Shown here piece after piece: positions 21,913-34,721 of a DNA stretch of 64,000 nucleotides. Made by a program: the position numbers and the translations under genes. Position 1 is the first letter of the stretch. Each line of letters starts with the position of its first letter. This stretch comes from Paramecium sonneborni (lineage: Eukaryota > Ciliophora > Oligohymenophorea > Peniculida > Parameciidae): NCBI GenBank assembly GCA_905182985.1, contig CAJJDN010000140.1, forward strand, positions 69,102 through 133,101. The letters run 5' to 3'. Under the pieces are notes generated by a model. The model had not been told where the DNA came from and made no database searches. It saw only the letters and a list, made by a program, of their open reading frames with translations.

Positions 21913-23077
21913 TCAAAAGACCTCTTCTCTAATTTAAAGGAACTCTGAAGCAGCACTCACTTTTTGAGTAAGGACTTCTTATAATCTTTCGACGACTTCC
22001 AATTATTATTCTCTTTCAAAAGTCTAAGCTTCATATTAGGCTTCTTATTCAGCAGCCCATCTTTATTGGATAGCCAATGAGTCTTCAGCATCTTCAAGGA
22101 ATAACTAGATTTAAATAATGAGAATACAGTTTAATCTTCTAAATCTTCAACAGCTTCTTAGATGGTGACTTTGAATTGAACAATTGAGTTTTCTAAGAAA
22201 GCTTTTCTCTCAACTAATCTCTTGTGTTCTTCTTATAAGTGAGAACTTTAGACTTCCCAATTAGCAGCTTATCTTTCTTCTGTTGCAAGGAGTGAGGCTC
22301 TACTGGCAACTAATTATTATCTGATTTAAGCTAAGAGCTCTAAAATTTTGATGATGCTCTTGTTATCAACTTTTGAGGCTAATTATGTCAAAGCATTAAT
22401 GAGTGGCTAAAAAATAGAATGAAATCAATACTTTGAAGAGAGCATGTTTGCTTTCCATCAATTTAGATTAGACTTTCTCAAATCTACTCTTAAGTTGAGC
22501 AAATGCAACACCAGCTTATAAATGTTAAACAATCTTTGAAGCTTCATCAATGGCATCCATTTAGTCAACATGTTCTGCATCCTTTCTAACCCATGTTTCG
22601 TGTTATGATTATCTTGTTGCGGATTCATCAGCAAAACTTTTTTCGTTATTGGCAATATCAGAAGTAACAACTCTGACTTCAACTTCAGCCTCTCCCAAAG
22701 CATCAGTTGTTGAATCTCTCAAGTTTGAAAGAGCAACGATTTAAGATTAATGATAAGCGATTTCTTATTCTAAGTCAGCAATGATCTATAATCATAATTA
22801 TTAACTATACCTTCTCGAAGGCAACTGTGTCACTTTCATGAACTTTGTCAGCTTTCTTTTAATCTCCATTGAGTTATGAGGCAATGTTGTTTAAAAGGAT
22901 TTAGATTTCTCCAACTGGTCCTCCTGTTGCCAATTAGAGTTGGAGGACTGACAATACAGAATTACCAAATGAATCTTTGTTGATTTATGCCAACACTTCC
23001 TTTGGACTTTCACTCTTTGCTACTCTAGCAGTAGCCACTGCCAAGATTAGTGTTAATACAGGAATGATTCTAGCCAT
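21913..23077 (-). CDS. Trichocyst matrix protein (TMP, T1/T2/T4 type), 363 aa
   Basis: Crystalline core protein of the exocytotic trichocysts of Paramecium; made as a precursor and cleaved before crystallisation. Signal peptide MARIIPVLTLILAVATA, then long heptad-rich helices (GEIQILLNNIASQLNGDQKK, IIADLEQEIAYHQSQIVALS, RQQLVASRASLLATEERQAA) typical of the family. Introns 22786-22810 (25), 22407-22431 (25) and 22105-22127 (23); exons total 1092 nt. GC content is higher than its neighbours, in line with a highly expressed gene. The expected length (about 360-390) agrees. This is the best single marker that the window comes from Paramecium. Confidence 0.9.
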
Positions 23078-24052
23078 ATTAAAATTATTAATGAATTATT
23101 TTCACATCCAAGCAGAAGACTTAAAAAACCCGTTTTTTAATTATTTGTTTATAATAAATTTAATTCCATTATAAATATCACCTTATTCTTCTTATAAAAT
23201 TGTGCATATTGTCAATCTTTACTTCCTATCTTCTACATTACTCCTAAACATAAATAATATCACTCAAGCTCTTGCAAACCAAAATTTTTAATTATTATTT
23301 CCAAGCCTTTCAAAAATTTCATACAAATCATAATTCATTTTACAAATCAACTCTCATCTACATCAAGAATCGAGACTAAACAATTGTTCTTGCTTGTTTT
23401 TATAGTTTTTAATAGATTACTTTGAAGCTAATTTATTTTAGAATAAATTTTATATTTATATCTTTCTATATCAAAACTCCTTTTCAACTATTTCTATTAC
23501 TATCTCAATATCCTAAATTTCAAATTAAGCATTCATTCTTCTTGTATAAGTTAGGATCATTAATATTCTAAACCTGAGCTAAAAAAAATGAATGAACTTA
23601 ATTATTGATTTTTTACTTTCAATAAATTCAATCTAAAGTTTATAAAATTTTTTATTTTTAGTTTCATAATTTGAAAACAGCAAATTGAAAAGGCCTTTAA
23701 GTATATCTTAACAGTAATATATTCTAAATTATTATAATATTGAATTCAATTTTTGTTATAATTCTTGAAATAAATAGTTTACATATTGTTTTAGTGCTAT
23801 TATCTTTTTTTGAAATTGTTAACACAATAAAAAATACAAATTAGAAATGATAAAAGTTTTTTGAGCCAAAAATATTGTTGATAAATAGAAAATATTAGTA
23901 CGATATTGAGTTAAAATTCTTTTCATAAAGGAAATTTTAATCATATGATTAAAAATAGTCAAGTATTTTGTATTATTAATATATTATATCAAATGCGTCA
24001 ATAATCTTCGAAAAACTCTTTTTTAAAAACTATCCCATTTTAAACAATTTTT
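23078..24052. other. Intergenic region with one small possible ORF
   Basis: About 975 nt between the trichocyst gene and the PH-kinase. Apart from the small ORF at 23347-23532, minus-strand open fragments at about 23160-23340 (for example MNYDLYEIFERLGNN) are interrupted by TGA codons and may be a coding relic. Confidence 0.45.
23347..23532 (-). CDS. Possible small basic protein, 61 aa
   Basis: ORF of 62 codons, M-LNLKFRILRQQQKQLKRSF at the N-terminus and ILDVDES at the C-terminus, rich in Lys/Gln. No homology recognised. A frame this long can arise by chance, so it is listed as tentative. Confidence 0.3.
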
Positions 24053-25574
24053 ATGGAGGCTTTAAAATAACCATCGATGTGGGTATAATCAAACATGATT
24101 GATGGAAATAGTTAATTTTAAGGTATCGATGAATAAATCATTCAGGAAGGCTACTTTTAAAAGTTGATAGTTAATGGGAATCAGTGTAATTAAATCTACA
24201 TCCTGAGAAATTATACAGAAAAGGAGTAGGATCTGAGGATTATACATCTTTCTGTTAATTATAGGCATGTTTTTTAAAAAAGTTTACTCATTTTGATCCG
24301 ACGATGCCAAATTATAGATACGGAATAAGACTTCAATTTGGATAATAACTAACTCATTTATTATGTGAGAATTCAGATATATTCAAAAAATGGTTTCAAT
24401 TTTTAAGAAGATTTTGCATAATGGATAAATTTGCCAGAAAATATAAAGTACTTGGGAAAATAAAGTACAATGACCCAGTTTTTGGTTAATGTTTATTTTC
24501 TTGTGTGAGAGTACAAGATGCAGAGTATCATATAGTAAAAGTGATAGAAAAAGAAGTTATTACTGCAGCACAAAAGCAAAATTTATATAGGGAGTTGAGT
24601 AATCTAAGAAAATTAAGTCACACATAAATATGTTATATTGTTGAAGTTTTTGAAGATGAATAGAATGTTTATATCTTATACGAATATTATTTGGGGATTG
24701 ATTTAAGATCTTATATAAAGGAATCTTAAATTTATTAAATGGCAGAATAATCCACTTAAGGATTGGATGAGAAATTGGTTGCAGATATCATATATGGAAT
24801 TCTATAAGCAATATAGCATATGCATTCAAGAGGAGTTTTCCATAGGGATATAAAAATGGAAAATTTGTTTATTCCAGAAAAGAAACGTTTGCCTTTTGTT
24901 GTGTTGGGCAACTTCTGTTATTCAGAAACTACAGATTAGTTATAATATAAGAAATGTGGAACTCCAGGATTTGTTGCTCCTGAAATATTTAGATCTAAGA
25001 ATTATACAAATAAAGTGGATTTATTTTCTTTAGGTGTTATCTTCTATTTATTAATTTATGGGAAACTACCTTTTGAAGGTAAAGATTAAGAAGAAATACT
25101 TAGATCAAATGAAAGATGTGAATTAGATTTTAGAATTGAGTAACAATATATAATTAAATAGAAAAAAAATATGTAAGAAAATTTCGAATTCTGGAATGGA
25201 TTTGTTAAAAGGATTGTTGAATAAGGAACCAATTAAAAGATTATCAGCGACTTAAGCACTTAATCATCATTGGTTCATAAAAATGGGAACTAGACATTAA
25301 AGAAATTAATATTTATAAGTCTAAAGAGGAAAATCTCTGTCTACTATTATTGAAAATTCAGTCGACATTACTTAAAGGTAATCAAATTTATTTTAACAAG
25401 TTTTTTAGTTATTATTAATCAAATTCTCAATTGCATTAATCAACAAAAGAAGAAGATAGATTAGATAGAGTAGAAAAGGAATTCAATTAAGGAAGTTTAT
25501 ATGATAAGTTGCTCTATTTTAATAGTATTTAGTATTAACCATCTAAAATTCGTCACAATTAACCATCATAGTGA
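24053..25574 (+). CDS. PH-domain protein kinase with degenerate DFG, 481 aa
   Basis: Residues about 24-125 form a PH-like domain (GRLLLKVDSQWESVQLNL ... SDIFKKWFQFLRRF). A kinase domain follows directly (about 130-420). It retains the VAIK-type lysine (IVKVIEKE), HRDIKMENLF, GTPGFVAPEIF and DLFSLGVIFYLL, but the metal-binding DFG is replaced by LGN (FVVLGNFCYSE), and the glycine loop is poor. It may therefore be a pseudokinase or use an altered mechanism. Introns 24123-24145 (23), 25140-25161 (22) and 25378-25408 (31, one of the longest here); exons total 1446 nt. PH-kinase order recalls Akt-like and STE-type kinases, but the kinase is too divergent to place. Confidence 0.85.
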
Positions 25575-25676
25575 TAAATTATTTTTATTCTTTATAATAT
25601 TTATAGATTTATGTGAAAAAAAAATAAGAATTTTGGAGATGTGAGAAAAAATTAAATAATTTAATCAATTTTAATT

Positions 25677-28522
25677 ATGACATCCAAACTTTTAATGATT
25701 CCAAAAACTAAATTCAATCCTCGATTTCATCCAACATCTAGAGAGATTGAATTACTTAGTTAGGTAATAAAATTTGAGTAAAATGTTGATTCGAAAGTAA
25801 ATTTGAGAATATAAACAAGGCATTTACTTTGCATGAAAATCCTTTAAGTGTGCATGGAAAATTACATTTAGGACATTTTTACAATAAAATTCATAAGGAT
25901 ATAATAAAAAGGTATAAATTACTGAGAGGATATAAAATTGCACCTTCAATGTCATTTGAATTGTTTGGACCATAAATTGAACATGCAGCATTTTAATAAT
26001 TAATTTAATAGGGAACAACATAAATGGAGTATGATGAAATAGCAATAAGATAAATATGTTCAAAATATGCAGAAGAACAATTAAAATCTTATTTGGAATA
26101 GATTTAAAGATGGGGTATATTAGAATAAGAAATAAGTTTAACAATAGATCCAAGATATCAAAAAAAAGTATTATATTAGTTAGCTCATTTTCTAGAAAAA
26201 AGTATATATAAATGTAATATAATAATAGATTAAATTATAAAGGAATAGAAAGTTGTGATATGGTCTAAATCTAGATTATCAGAAGTTCCTTTAGATTCAG
26301 TAATTATTTCACAAAGAGATGTTCCAGCACATGCTATAAAATTCAGATTTACAAGATTAAGTCCAAACTTTAAGAAATTAAAATGTGTTGTATATCTTGT
26401 TCTAGAATTACCATCTCCATGGAAAATTCCAAGTGCAAAGGCTATTTAATTAATGGAATAGGAATGGTTGGTGATAAAAGATAAAGAGGCTCTTATTATG
26501 AGCAAGTAATTTTTTAATACTCATAAAGATGAATTTTCGATGCATAAATTTGTTGGAACAATAGTAACATCTGATATTATTAATTTGACTGTTGATAATG
26601 GTTTAAATGAGTTTATAGATTTAAGAATGATTATAGGTGAATAAAATAATATAATTTGTCCTGCTCATTAAATGGATGATATACCTCTAGCAAAAAAATA
26701 TAAACTTGATAGAACAGGTATGGTAAATGAGAATGGATAACTAATTTATGAAGATGAAGAATTAGATATTCTAAATAATGAAGCAAATTAATAAATTTTG
26801 AAAGATCTAAGAGAAAAAAATAGAATTCTTAATATTGTTAGTTCAGCATAAGATGTTTTTTATCATCATAAAGTTACAGGAGAATAACTGTTATTAAGAA
26901 GTGTTTCTGCATGGTTTTTGAAATTTGATGAATAACTTATTAAATAATATAAAGAAAAGTATAATATAGATGAAGAGAATGCAAAATTAAATAATAAAGA
27001 TTAAATATATACATCATATATAGAATTAATGGAATCTTTATGTGGTTAATTGTGCATAACTGAACATAATGTTTGGGGAATTCCAATACCTTTATTTAAA
27101 GCTACAGTTCCTAAAAAATTTGATAAATTAAAAAATGGATACTTACTTAATGCAGATATTGTCAGACATTTTGCTGATTTAATTGAAAATAATGGAAGTG
27201 ACATATATTGGAAGTGGAATATTGTTGATTTATTACCAGATTAATATAAACATTTAGCATAACATCTTGAAAAACATACATGCGTCTTAAATCGAAACTT
27301 TAGTTTACCATAATAATGTGATCTTATATATGAAGGATAAGATTAAAATGAGTCCTTTCTTTTTAGTAGTTAAATGATGATGATACTATTTCACAAAAAA
27401 TTTAATAGAAAAATTTATACTCATCCAGTCTTATAATACAATAAGGATAAAATTAGTAAAACCAATTATTTTACTTTAGAAAGTATTATTGATGGGTAAA
27501 TTAAAGCAAATGAATTAAATTAATATGGAGTAAACTATTATTATTATTATTATTAGTGTGGTGTTGATATTTTGAGAGCTCTTGTCACTTCTATAAATGA
27601 ATATGATGAATTTTCATAATTTATGATAGACAAAAAAAAGGAATAAATTAATTATATTAGAAAAATCTATTGGTAGATTATTGGCTGTCTAGAAATTGCT
27701 TCTGTCACTCTTGTTGAATTCAAAGATTTAAAATTTGTACTTATAAATTAATTAATAATTTAGTATGATTCTTATATTTATCAACAATTGATATTATTTG
27801 TTTCCAACATTACAAAAGCCTATGAAGATTTAAACTTTGGATAAGCTTACTAATTATATATAGATTTCATGCAAAATTATGTTTCTTTATATGTTTCAAG
27901 CACAAGAAATAAAATTATTGCATTTCATAGTGAGTATCAAAATAGCTTATATATCTATTTCAAAATTTACGATATTACATTAAATGTTATTCAACCTATA
28001 TTATGTTTTAATGCTCGAGATATTCATACCAAATTACCTACTTCATGGCCTAAAATCCCAGTTAGTCATTTTTAAGAAGCATAATAAAATATTGTGACTT
28101 TAAATTTATTACATAAATTATAAAAAGAGATCAATACATAAATTGATTTAGTTTAAGAAAGAATTAAACAAAAAAACGTATCAAAAAAATTAGAAATTGT
28201 ATTTATAATTGAACCAAATACTTATGAATCTTAATTAATTGATTTAGATCCTAATGAATTAGCTTTATTTTTTGATTGTGGTTAAATAACTATAGAGACT
28301 GATTATTTAAATAAACAAAGACCAACACATATTTGCATTTCTTCATTTTTTGTGAAAGAATAATTTTATCATCAAAAGATTAATTATCATCTCAAATTTT
28401 ATGAAATTACTCATAATTAGTGTCCAAGATGTCTTGAACATAAACCCCTCATATCAGATATCTGTTAGGATTGTATAGATTATATTTAAATAGAAGAAGA
28501 AAAGTTAAAATAAATTAATTGA
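25677..28522 (+). CDS. IARS2: Isoleucyl-tRNA synthetase, bacterial/organellar type, 940 aa
   Basis: Class I aminoacyl-tRNA synthetase charging tRNA-Ile. The HIGH motif appears as HGKLHLGHF (about residue 55), followed by the IleRS-type region with the editing domain. CGQLCITEHNVWGIPIPLF lies before the KMSKS equivalent DKISKTNYF (about residue 583). The C-terminal part has an anticodon-binding-type domain and a terminal zinc module (CPRCLEH ... DICQDC), as in bacterial and mitochondrial IleRS. One 23-nt intron at 25798-25820; 2823 coding nt. The N-terminus (MTSKLLMIPKTKFNPRFH) is basic and could be a mitochondrial presequence. Divergent relative to bacterial enzymes, so LeuRS/ValRS confusion is possible but less likely. 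Confidence 0.8.
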
Positions 28523-28705
28523 AAACAAATGTTTATATTATTTTATAAAAATATTTGAGGAGTTCTAAATAAATTATTTTTCAACTGATCTTGTTTTTCA
28601 TTTTTCTTTATTTTAACACTTATTTTTCATTCGAAAGAAGAACAAAAAATCTTATAAAAATAGAAATTAATTGTTTTTAGAAATTCAAGTTTAAAATATA
28701 TAAAG

Positions 28706-28960
28706 TCAATTTAAATCCTTACATGAAAGCCTTGAATTTGAAATTCTTACAGTTTTTATAAGTTTAGGTTAAAATTCACTTGGGATTTTAATCTTTGGTG
28801 TCATTGGTGAATCCAAACCATCATTTCTATCCCAAAGGTCATATTCACTTGATTTAGATTAAGTATCAAGATTTTTCTAACTTAAATTTAAAGATCTCAA
28901 AGATTTTCTCTCCAAAGCGGATTACATAAAACGATTGTTCAAGAGATTAAAAGAATCCAT
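28706..28960 (-). CDS. NRF-family small protein 2 (84 aa)
   Basis: Intronless ORF starting MDSFNLLNNRFMQSALERKS and ending in ISNSRLSCKDLN. Shares NNRFxQxAxExK near the N-terminus and IPSEFQPKLIKTV near the C-terminus with the ORFs at 2828-3115 and 29330-29605. Ser/Asp-rich between. Function unknown. It lies 183 nt after the IleRS stop in the opposite direction and about 370 nt from the third member. Confidence 0.6.
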
Positions 28961-29329
28961 TAAAAAAATGCAATATAAAATAATAATAATTTTTTTTCAA
29001 TTAAATAAATCTTAATAAATCTAAAAAATTTTATTGGGATAATAATCAATTATTAACTTTTTATTAACAATATATAAAATATTAGCATTTGAAAAACAAT
29101 ATCAATTGATTTTACCTTACAATTTACTAATCATTATTGTTCTTTCTTCAAAGTATTTTCCATTAGATTTTTATTTGATAATTCATTAATGATACATTTT
29201 ATAAATGCCTTCTAATTGTTTCTAAAAAAAATTATAGGAACTTTTATATTCCCATTTTTAGTTTCTCAGCAAAGTTTGAATATTTATTATAAATACTTAT
29301 TTAATACTAGCGTACATATATTCATTTAT
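28961..29329. other. Intergenic between two NRF-family genes
   Basis: About 370 nt, AT-rich, no supported feature; contains the presumed upstream region of the gene ending at 28960. Confidence 0.45.
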
Positions 29330-29605
29330 TCATTGAAGAGATCTTCTTCCATATTTATTGTTGAGCTAACCAATTAAATTTGCTTTAACAGATTTAGGAA
29401 TATTATTTAGACTAAAACTTTCTTGATCTGAAGCCTTTGTATAAGATGAATTGAGATCCTTATATAGAGATTAAGTTTTTTATTCAATTAGATTGTCTAT
29501 TTGTTAATTTTTGAATTTTGAGCCAAAGTCTTCACTCTATCTATTTCTCTTCTTTTCACAAGCCTTTTAATGAAATCGATTCTTTTCTAGACTAAAAGTG
29601 CTCAT
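29330..29605 (-). CDS. NRF-family small protein 3 (91 aa)
   Basis: ORF of 92 codons: MSTFSLEKNRFHQKACEKKR at the start, IPKSVKANLIGQL near the end, then NNKYGRRSLQ. Shares the NRFHQKA motif exactly with the member at 2828-3115. The middle is Gln/Ser-rich. No known domain. Two members here lie next to each other on the same strand, suggesting tandem duplication. Confidence 0.6.
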
Positions 29606-30308
29606 CAATTAATTATAATAATGGTTAGATAGTAATCAATGATTGACAACCTATTATAAACAATTTAAATTGTTATAAATAAAGAATAGATGGATCATAT
29701 CAAATATATAAAAAGAGCAATTATCAAACTTAAGAAATTTTCTTGAAGTTTGCATCAAATCATAAAAAAACTTAAAATTTCAAGTTTAAATATCTTCTTA
29801 AATTATTTTGTGTTAATTTTTATTAAATGATACTAAAAAAACTATTGAATTAAAAAAAATCGAAAAGCAATAAGAAATAATGATGGAAAATTACAAATAT
29901 TCATAAATAACTACTTGATTTTGTAAATTAATTAGATTATCTTATATTCATATTACTTGTTTGTTATTTTTAAAGTATAAGGATATATTAATTAAACAAT
30001 TTTTCATTTAAAAGTTTAGATCTTCAATAATAGATATTATTTAATCATCAATTGCTTAAAATAATATTTAAGTATATTTTTTGAATGGTAAATAAAACTT
30101 GAAATGATTTGTAAAATAAAACATATATTAATTCTTTAAATAAAATTATATTGCTTAGAAATAAAATGAACAATTATGTTTACGGATAGAACTGTAATGA
30201 TACTTAAAAATATTTTTAGAATAGATAATAATTTAGCAATTGTTCTGTAAGATTGAGCAATTGATGATAGAAATATAAAAATTAACAAATTTTTCCAATC
30301 AATTAATA
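29606..30308. other. Intergenic, nothing recognised
   Basis: About 700 nt of very AT-rich DNA between divergent genes. A hydrophobic minus-strand frame at 30136-30324 was not accepted (see rejected items). Confidence 0.5.
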
Positions 30309-30817
30309 ATGAATTTATAAACATAGGAAAACTAATACAATTCTCTAAAGAGACAATTTAATGATATATGGAGTTAATTAAGTGAGTAATAAAAGATCTG
30401 GTTTAATTTAAAGAATAATACTCAGCATTATACTTTATCAAATGAAGCATTCGTAATGTCTAATTTAATAACTGATATAAGGAGTAGAGTATCAGAAATA
30501 CAATAATTTAATTATAACCAATAGGATTATTCCAAATAGAAAAAATGTTAATAATGTTCAGAAAAAGATTATACAATAAGTAATCTAAAAGCACAAATAC
30601 AAAAATAGGCAGAAATTTTATTAAAATTATAATGTATAAAATTTTAATTAAAATAATAGCGGATAGTGAAATAGCAAGACCTTAAACCTAAAATTGTTTT
30701 GGTAATTATAATAATCAAAGAATTCATACTGAAGGATTAACAAGATAAAGATTTGCATCTCAAAAACTTTTTTAAAGTAATTTAAGTACTACAACAGCTC
30801 CTGGCTCAAAGTTTTGA
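30309..30817 (+). CDS. Hypothetical coiled-coil protein, 160 aa
   Basis: Two exons, 30309-30633 and 30660-30817, with a 26-nt GTA...TAG intron; 483 coding nt. Starts MNLQTQENQYNSLKRQF. Residues about 60-110 are Gln/Lys/Glu-rich and helical (SNLKAQIQKQAEILLKLQ). The C-terminus is Ser/Thr-rich with a basic stretch (TEGLTRQRFASQKLF). CQQC gives one isolated CxxC. No family recognised. Confidence 0.6.
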
Positions 30818-30877
30818 TAATAACAAGATTTTATTTAATAAATTTAATTAATAAAAAAAGCTGAATAAAAATTTAAT

Positions 30878-32458
30878 TCAATATTTTTTAATACTTTATT
30901 TAGGAGATCTGTCTTTAGTTACATTAAGTTATGGATCTTTTTTTTAGGGTTTCTTTAATAAATCATGTTTTTCTTTGTTAGACATTAAATTCATCATTTA
31001 AGAAATTAATTAAATAAATTCTGATTTAATAAGAGAGTGTTTTCCTTTTTCCATTTCTTATAACAAAGGAGTTATTGCTTGAAGAATTTAAGGATCTAAA
31101 TTAGTGGTATCAATTCTTAAAGAATCAATCTCTCCATCTTAATCAGAATCCAAGAGATCAAATATATTTGAAAGTTTATTATAAATTGATTATTGAGTAA
31201 TTTTATCAGATTAATGACTAGCCTTTATTTAAGATTAAAAAAGTGCTTGATCCATACTAGATGATAATAATTAAGCTTTTTTATCAGATAATTCTTTAGC
31301 TTGATTATAAAGTGTATCAAATAAATTTTCTGGTCGATATTCAGGAGGTCTACCTGTTTTAGGTCGAAAACACTCTTCAACTGATTGATATTTATCTTTA
31401 GTAGAAATTAAAAACTTTTATTATCTATCTTAAAAGGATTAACCAGAAACTATTTATTCTGATATTTAATCTATTTTTGGATGGAATGTATAATTTTCTG
31501 TAAAATATTCTTATCCTTTTTAATTTAATTTCATTTGACGAATAGTATTCACTTAGTAGAGTTATTCATAATGAGGAATTTAAATTTAAGAGGCTTTTTT
31601 CTTTTCTTCAATAATGTTTTAAGATCTAATTAAATATATAATATTACTATTTATCAATTTATGGATGAAAAGAACATTATTATTATTACTCTTCAACTTT
31701 ATTAAATTATGCTTACTCTTTTTTTTCAGAGATTACTTTAGCTAATTAATTTAAATGAAAGCAAATTGGTTCTGATGGACGATTAACAATTTTCTAGGAA
31801 ATTGAATTAATTTATGGTTTATAAGTGCATTCAATCATTTATAATTGTTGTTTCTCCAATTATGCCATTTCAGCTTTTAAAATAAACTCATCTTTTTTAT
31901 TCATTCCTCTCTAATATAGTAATTATCCATAGTTAACATCTGATTCTTAATTATGAACTAATTAATTTGAAATTTATAATCGTTCAGATTCTTGTCTTTA
32001 TATTTTCATTTTTTTATTTTGAGCACTTTGATACAATCTATTAAAAACATCATCACCTTTCTTCTCTTTAATAGTTTTTGGAGATTAAGTACTCATTTCC
32101 TTTATTATATTTTATTATGTCAATTATTCTTGTTATTATTGTTTAATTATTTGCTTGTCTTTTTATTATTAAAGCTATGATCTTATGTTATATTAATACA
32201 TATTGAGTCATATTTTATTTCTCTTTTAAAGCAATATATATATTCTTCTTAATATTTTCAGTAAGCATAGGAACTAATCTTTGATTTAATTTGTGTTAAT
32301 TGCAGAAATTTATAGCTAACAGTTCAGGATCGTCTTCTTCAAATACATCAATTCTTGCTGTATTATTATCATCAATTTACACTGTCATTACTAATAATTG
32401 GTTGCTCTTTTTTCATATCAAAAAAGATTACTTAATATTCAACAGAATTTTGGCTCAT
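30878..32458 (-). CDS. EF-hand-containing protein with FHP motifs, 502 aa
   Basis: Four exons; introns 32407-32431 (25), 32175-32199 (25) and 31626-31647 (22); 1509 coding nt. The N-terminus has a beta-rich segment (VQIDDNNTARIDVFEEDDPE, then LAINFCNQHKL) of a kind seen in ciliary proteins. The middle is Gln/Lys coiled coil and has two FHP motifs (CSFHPQIDK and YTFHPKIDQ). One convincing EF-hand loop (FDLLDSDQDGEIDSLRI) near residue 400 gives Ca2+-binding potential. A role in cilia or cortex is an inference from similar ciliate proteins. Its start is 41 nt from the divergent gene at 32500. Confidence 0.7.
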
Positions 32459-32499
32459 TGATATAATAATAAACTAAATTAAAATTAATAGTGACGTTA

Positions 32500-32865
32500 A
32501 TGGACCTATATCCGATAAACAATATTATCAGTCAAACAATTAATTAAAAAATCAAATATGTCTGTGAACAATGCAGAAAAAGAGAGATTCAATAAAAACT
32601 TGGATATTATTACTATTCCATACAAATCAAACCTGATAAATCAAATTTATCAATTCAATTCAATAAGAATATTTAGAATAAAGAAAATTATAGTATGAAC
32701 AATAATTAGGAAGCTAAATCTAGTAAAATTCTATCTTTAAAGAAATATAACTAAACAAATAAATAAATTTCAGAAATTTAGTTTCCATAAAAAAGTGAAA
32801 GGCAGTTGGAATCAAATAAATTACAAATAAAAAAAATTATTAAATAAGAAATGGGATAAAAATGA
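32500..32865 (+). CDS. Small basic protein with CxxC motif, 121 aa
   Basis: Intronless, 122 codons, MDLYPINNIISQTINQKIK at the N-terminus followed by YVCEQCRKREIQQKLGYYYY. The single CxxC could be half of a zinc ribbon, but no second pair is seen. The remainder is Lys/Gln/Ser-rich and probably disordered. No homologue recognised. Confidence 0.5.
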
Positions 32866-33054
32866 ATAATTCAGATACGTTTCTATATATTTTTAAAATT
32901 AATCATATATATTCTAATAAATAAAGAAGTGTTACTAAATAAGATACTAAAATAAGTTACTCAATAAAGAACTTAAAGTTACATACCAAATAATTTGATA
33001 AAATTTAAAGTTTTATAAAAAAAAGAAATAAAATAAATTTCCTCAAAAAGAGTT

Positions 33055-34447
33055 ATGAAAAAATTCAGAGAATTAAAAAAGACAGGTGATGGAACATTTG
33101 GAGTAGTAATAAAAGCAGAAGATACTTAAACTCATGATTTAGTTGCTATAAAAAAGATGAAATAAAAGTATCACAATTTTGATGAATGTACAAATTTGAG
33201 GGAAGTAAAGGCTTTATTAAAACTCTAAAATCATCCAAATATTGTAAAACTAAAAGAAAGTATAAAAAATAATATATTAGTTTTTCTTGATAATGATACT
33301 TTATGTTTAGTATTTGAATTTGTCGAAAAGAGTATTTATTAAATGTATACTTAATAAAAAGAAATGGTAAATTCGATAATTAAATATAGGGTAAAATAAT
33401 TTCAGAAGATTAAATAAAATCAATAATATATTAAGTCGCTAATGGTTTAAGTTATATGCATAAACATGGATATTTCCATCGTGATCTGAAACCAGAGAAT
33501 ATGTTAGTAACAAATAATGGAGTAGTTAAAATAATTGATCTTGGATGTGCAAGAGAAATAAGGTCTAGACCTCCTTATACTGATTATATAGCCACTAGAT
33601 GGTATAGAGTAAATTTTTAATTAAAAATAATAGGCACCAGAAATACTTTTGAAATAAGCTAATTATAATAGTCCTGTAGATATATTTGCATTAGGTTGTA
33701 TAATGGCTGAACTATTTTTAAATAGACCATTATTCTAAGGTAATTCTGAATTGGAATAATTTAATAAAATACTTTCAACTTTAGGGTATATATATAAATC
33801 ATTAATCAATAAGGACATTTACATAATAAGAATGGCCTGAAGGAGGTAGACTAGTGTCTTAAATGGGTTTGGCTCTTGCTTAGTTTTAACCTTTACAACT
33901 TTAATAATTAATACCAAATGCTAGTACAGAAGCGATTAATTTATTAACCTAAATGATCAGATGGGATCCTAATAAAAGGATTACTGCTACATAAATGTTG
34001 ACTCATCCTTTTTTTTATAACATTGAAAAGATTGCACCATCTTTAATTTTCGAAGAATAAATTAAATCTAAGGATGAATTAAAGTTCTTTGAGTCGGATC
34101 ATAAAACTAAATCTTACAGTCAAAAAGATGAAATTCAAACATAATTCAAACAAAAATAATAATTCAAATAATAAATTAAAGATGATGATAGCAATGATTT
34201 AGATGACATTATAGATTTCATTACTACAGAAAATAAACCTATGCCATCTAAATTAACTACTTAAAGTGCTAAAACACTTGATTTCGGAGAATATACCCCA
34301 TCATAAACTTTAAATAGATAACCTAGAAATCTATAAACAAGTTAATTATAGGAATAGCAAAAGAAAGATAATAATTCTATCTATGATTTCAGCCATTTGC
34401 AAAGTTTTAAACCAACCAAATAGTCAAATATAAATTCTAAATATTGA
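33055..34447 (+). CDS. MOK/MAK-family (RCK) CMGC protein kinase, 431 aa
   Basis: Ser/Thr kinase of the group that includes MOK, MAK and ICK, which in other eukaryotes control cilium length. Motifs: [54 protein letters not shown], and [10 protein letters not shown] in the DFG position (DLG). The activation segment [13 protein letters not shown] carries the TxY motif and CMGC arginines. Domain ends about residue 285; the C-tail is Asp/Gln/Ser-rich. Introns 33260-33280 (21, no shift, no stop), 33367-33389 (23), 33609-33633 (25), 33786-33813 (28); 1296 coding nt. Activation segment and insert pattern resemble MOK most. Confidence 0.85.
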
Positions 34448-34721
34448 TCATTTTTATTCTTGAATTTTATATATTTGCTTAAATTATTTTATTTTGTGTG
34501 TCTCTTTATTCATTTCTCTTATCATCAAATTTCTTTTATTTTTATAAATACATTTTATTTACTTAATTTATATGAATAATTCAACTTTACTACTATGAAT
34601 GAGCAATTAATTACTTAAGAAAATTCATTCTAATACTAAATTACACTAACTAACTAGAACTAATATATAAATTTAATATTCATTTAAATATTGAAAAAAA
34701 AGAATAAGATATAATAATATT

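Noticed and set aside
30136..30324. Hydrophobic minus-strand ORF
   Set aside because: T-rich DNA gives hydrophobic translations by default; it overlaps the start of the better supported plus-strand gene at 30309.
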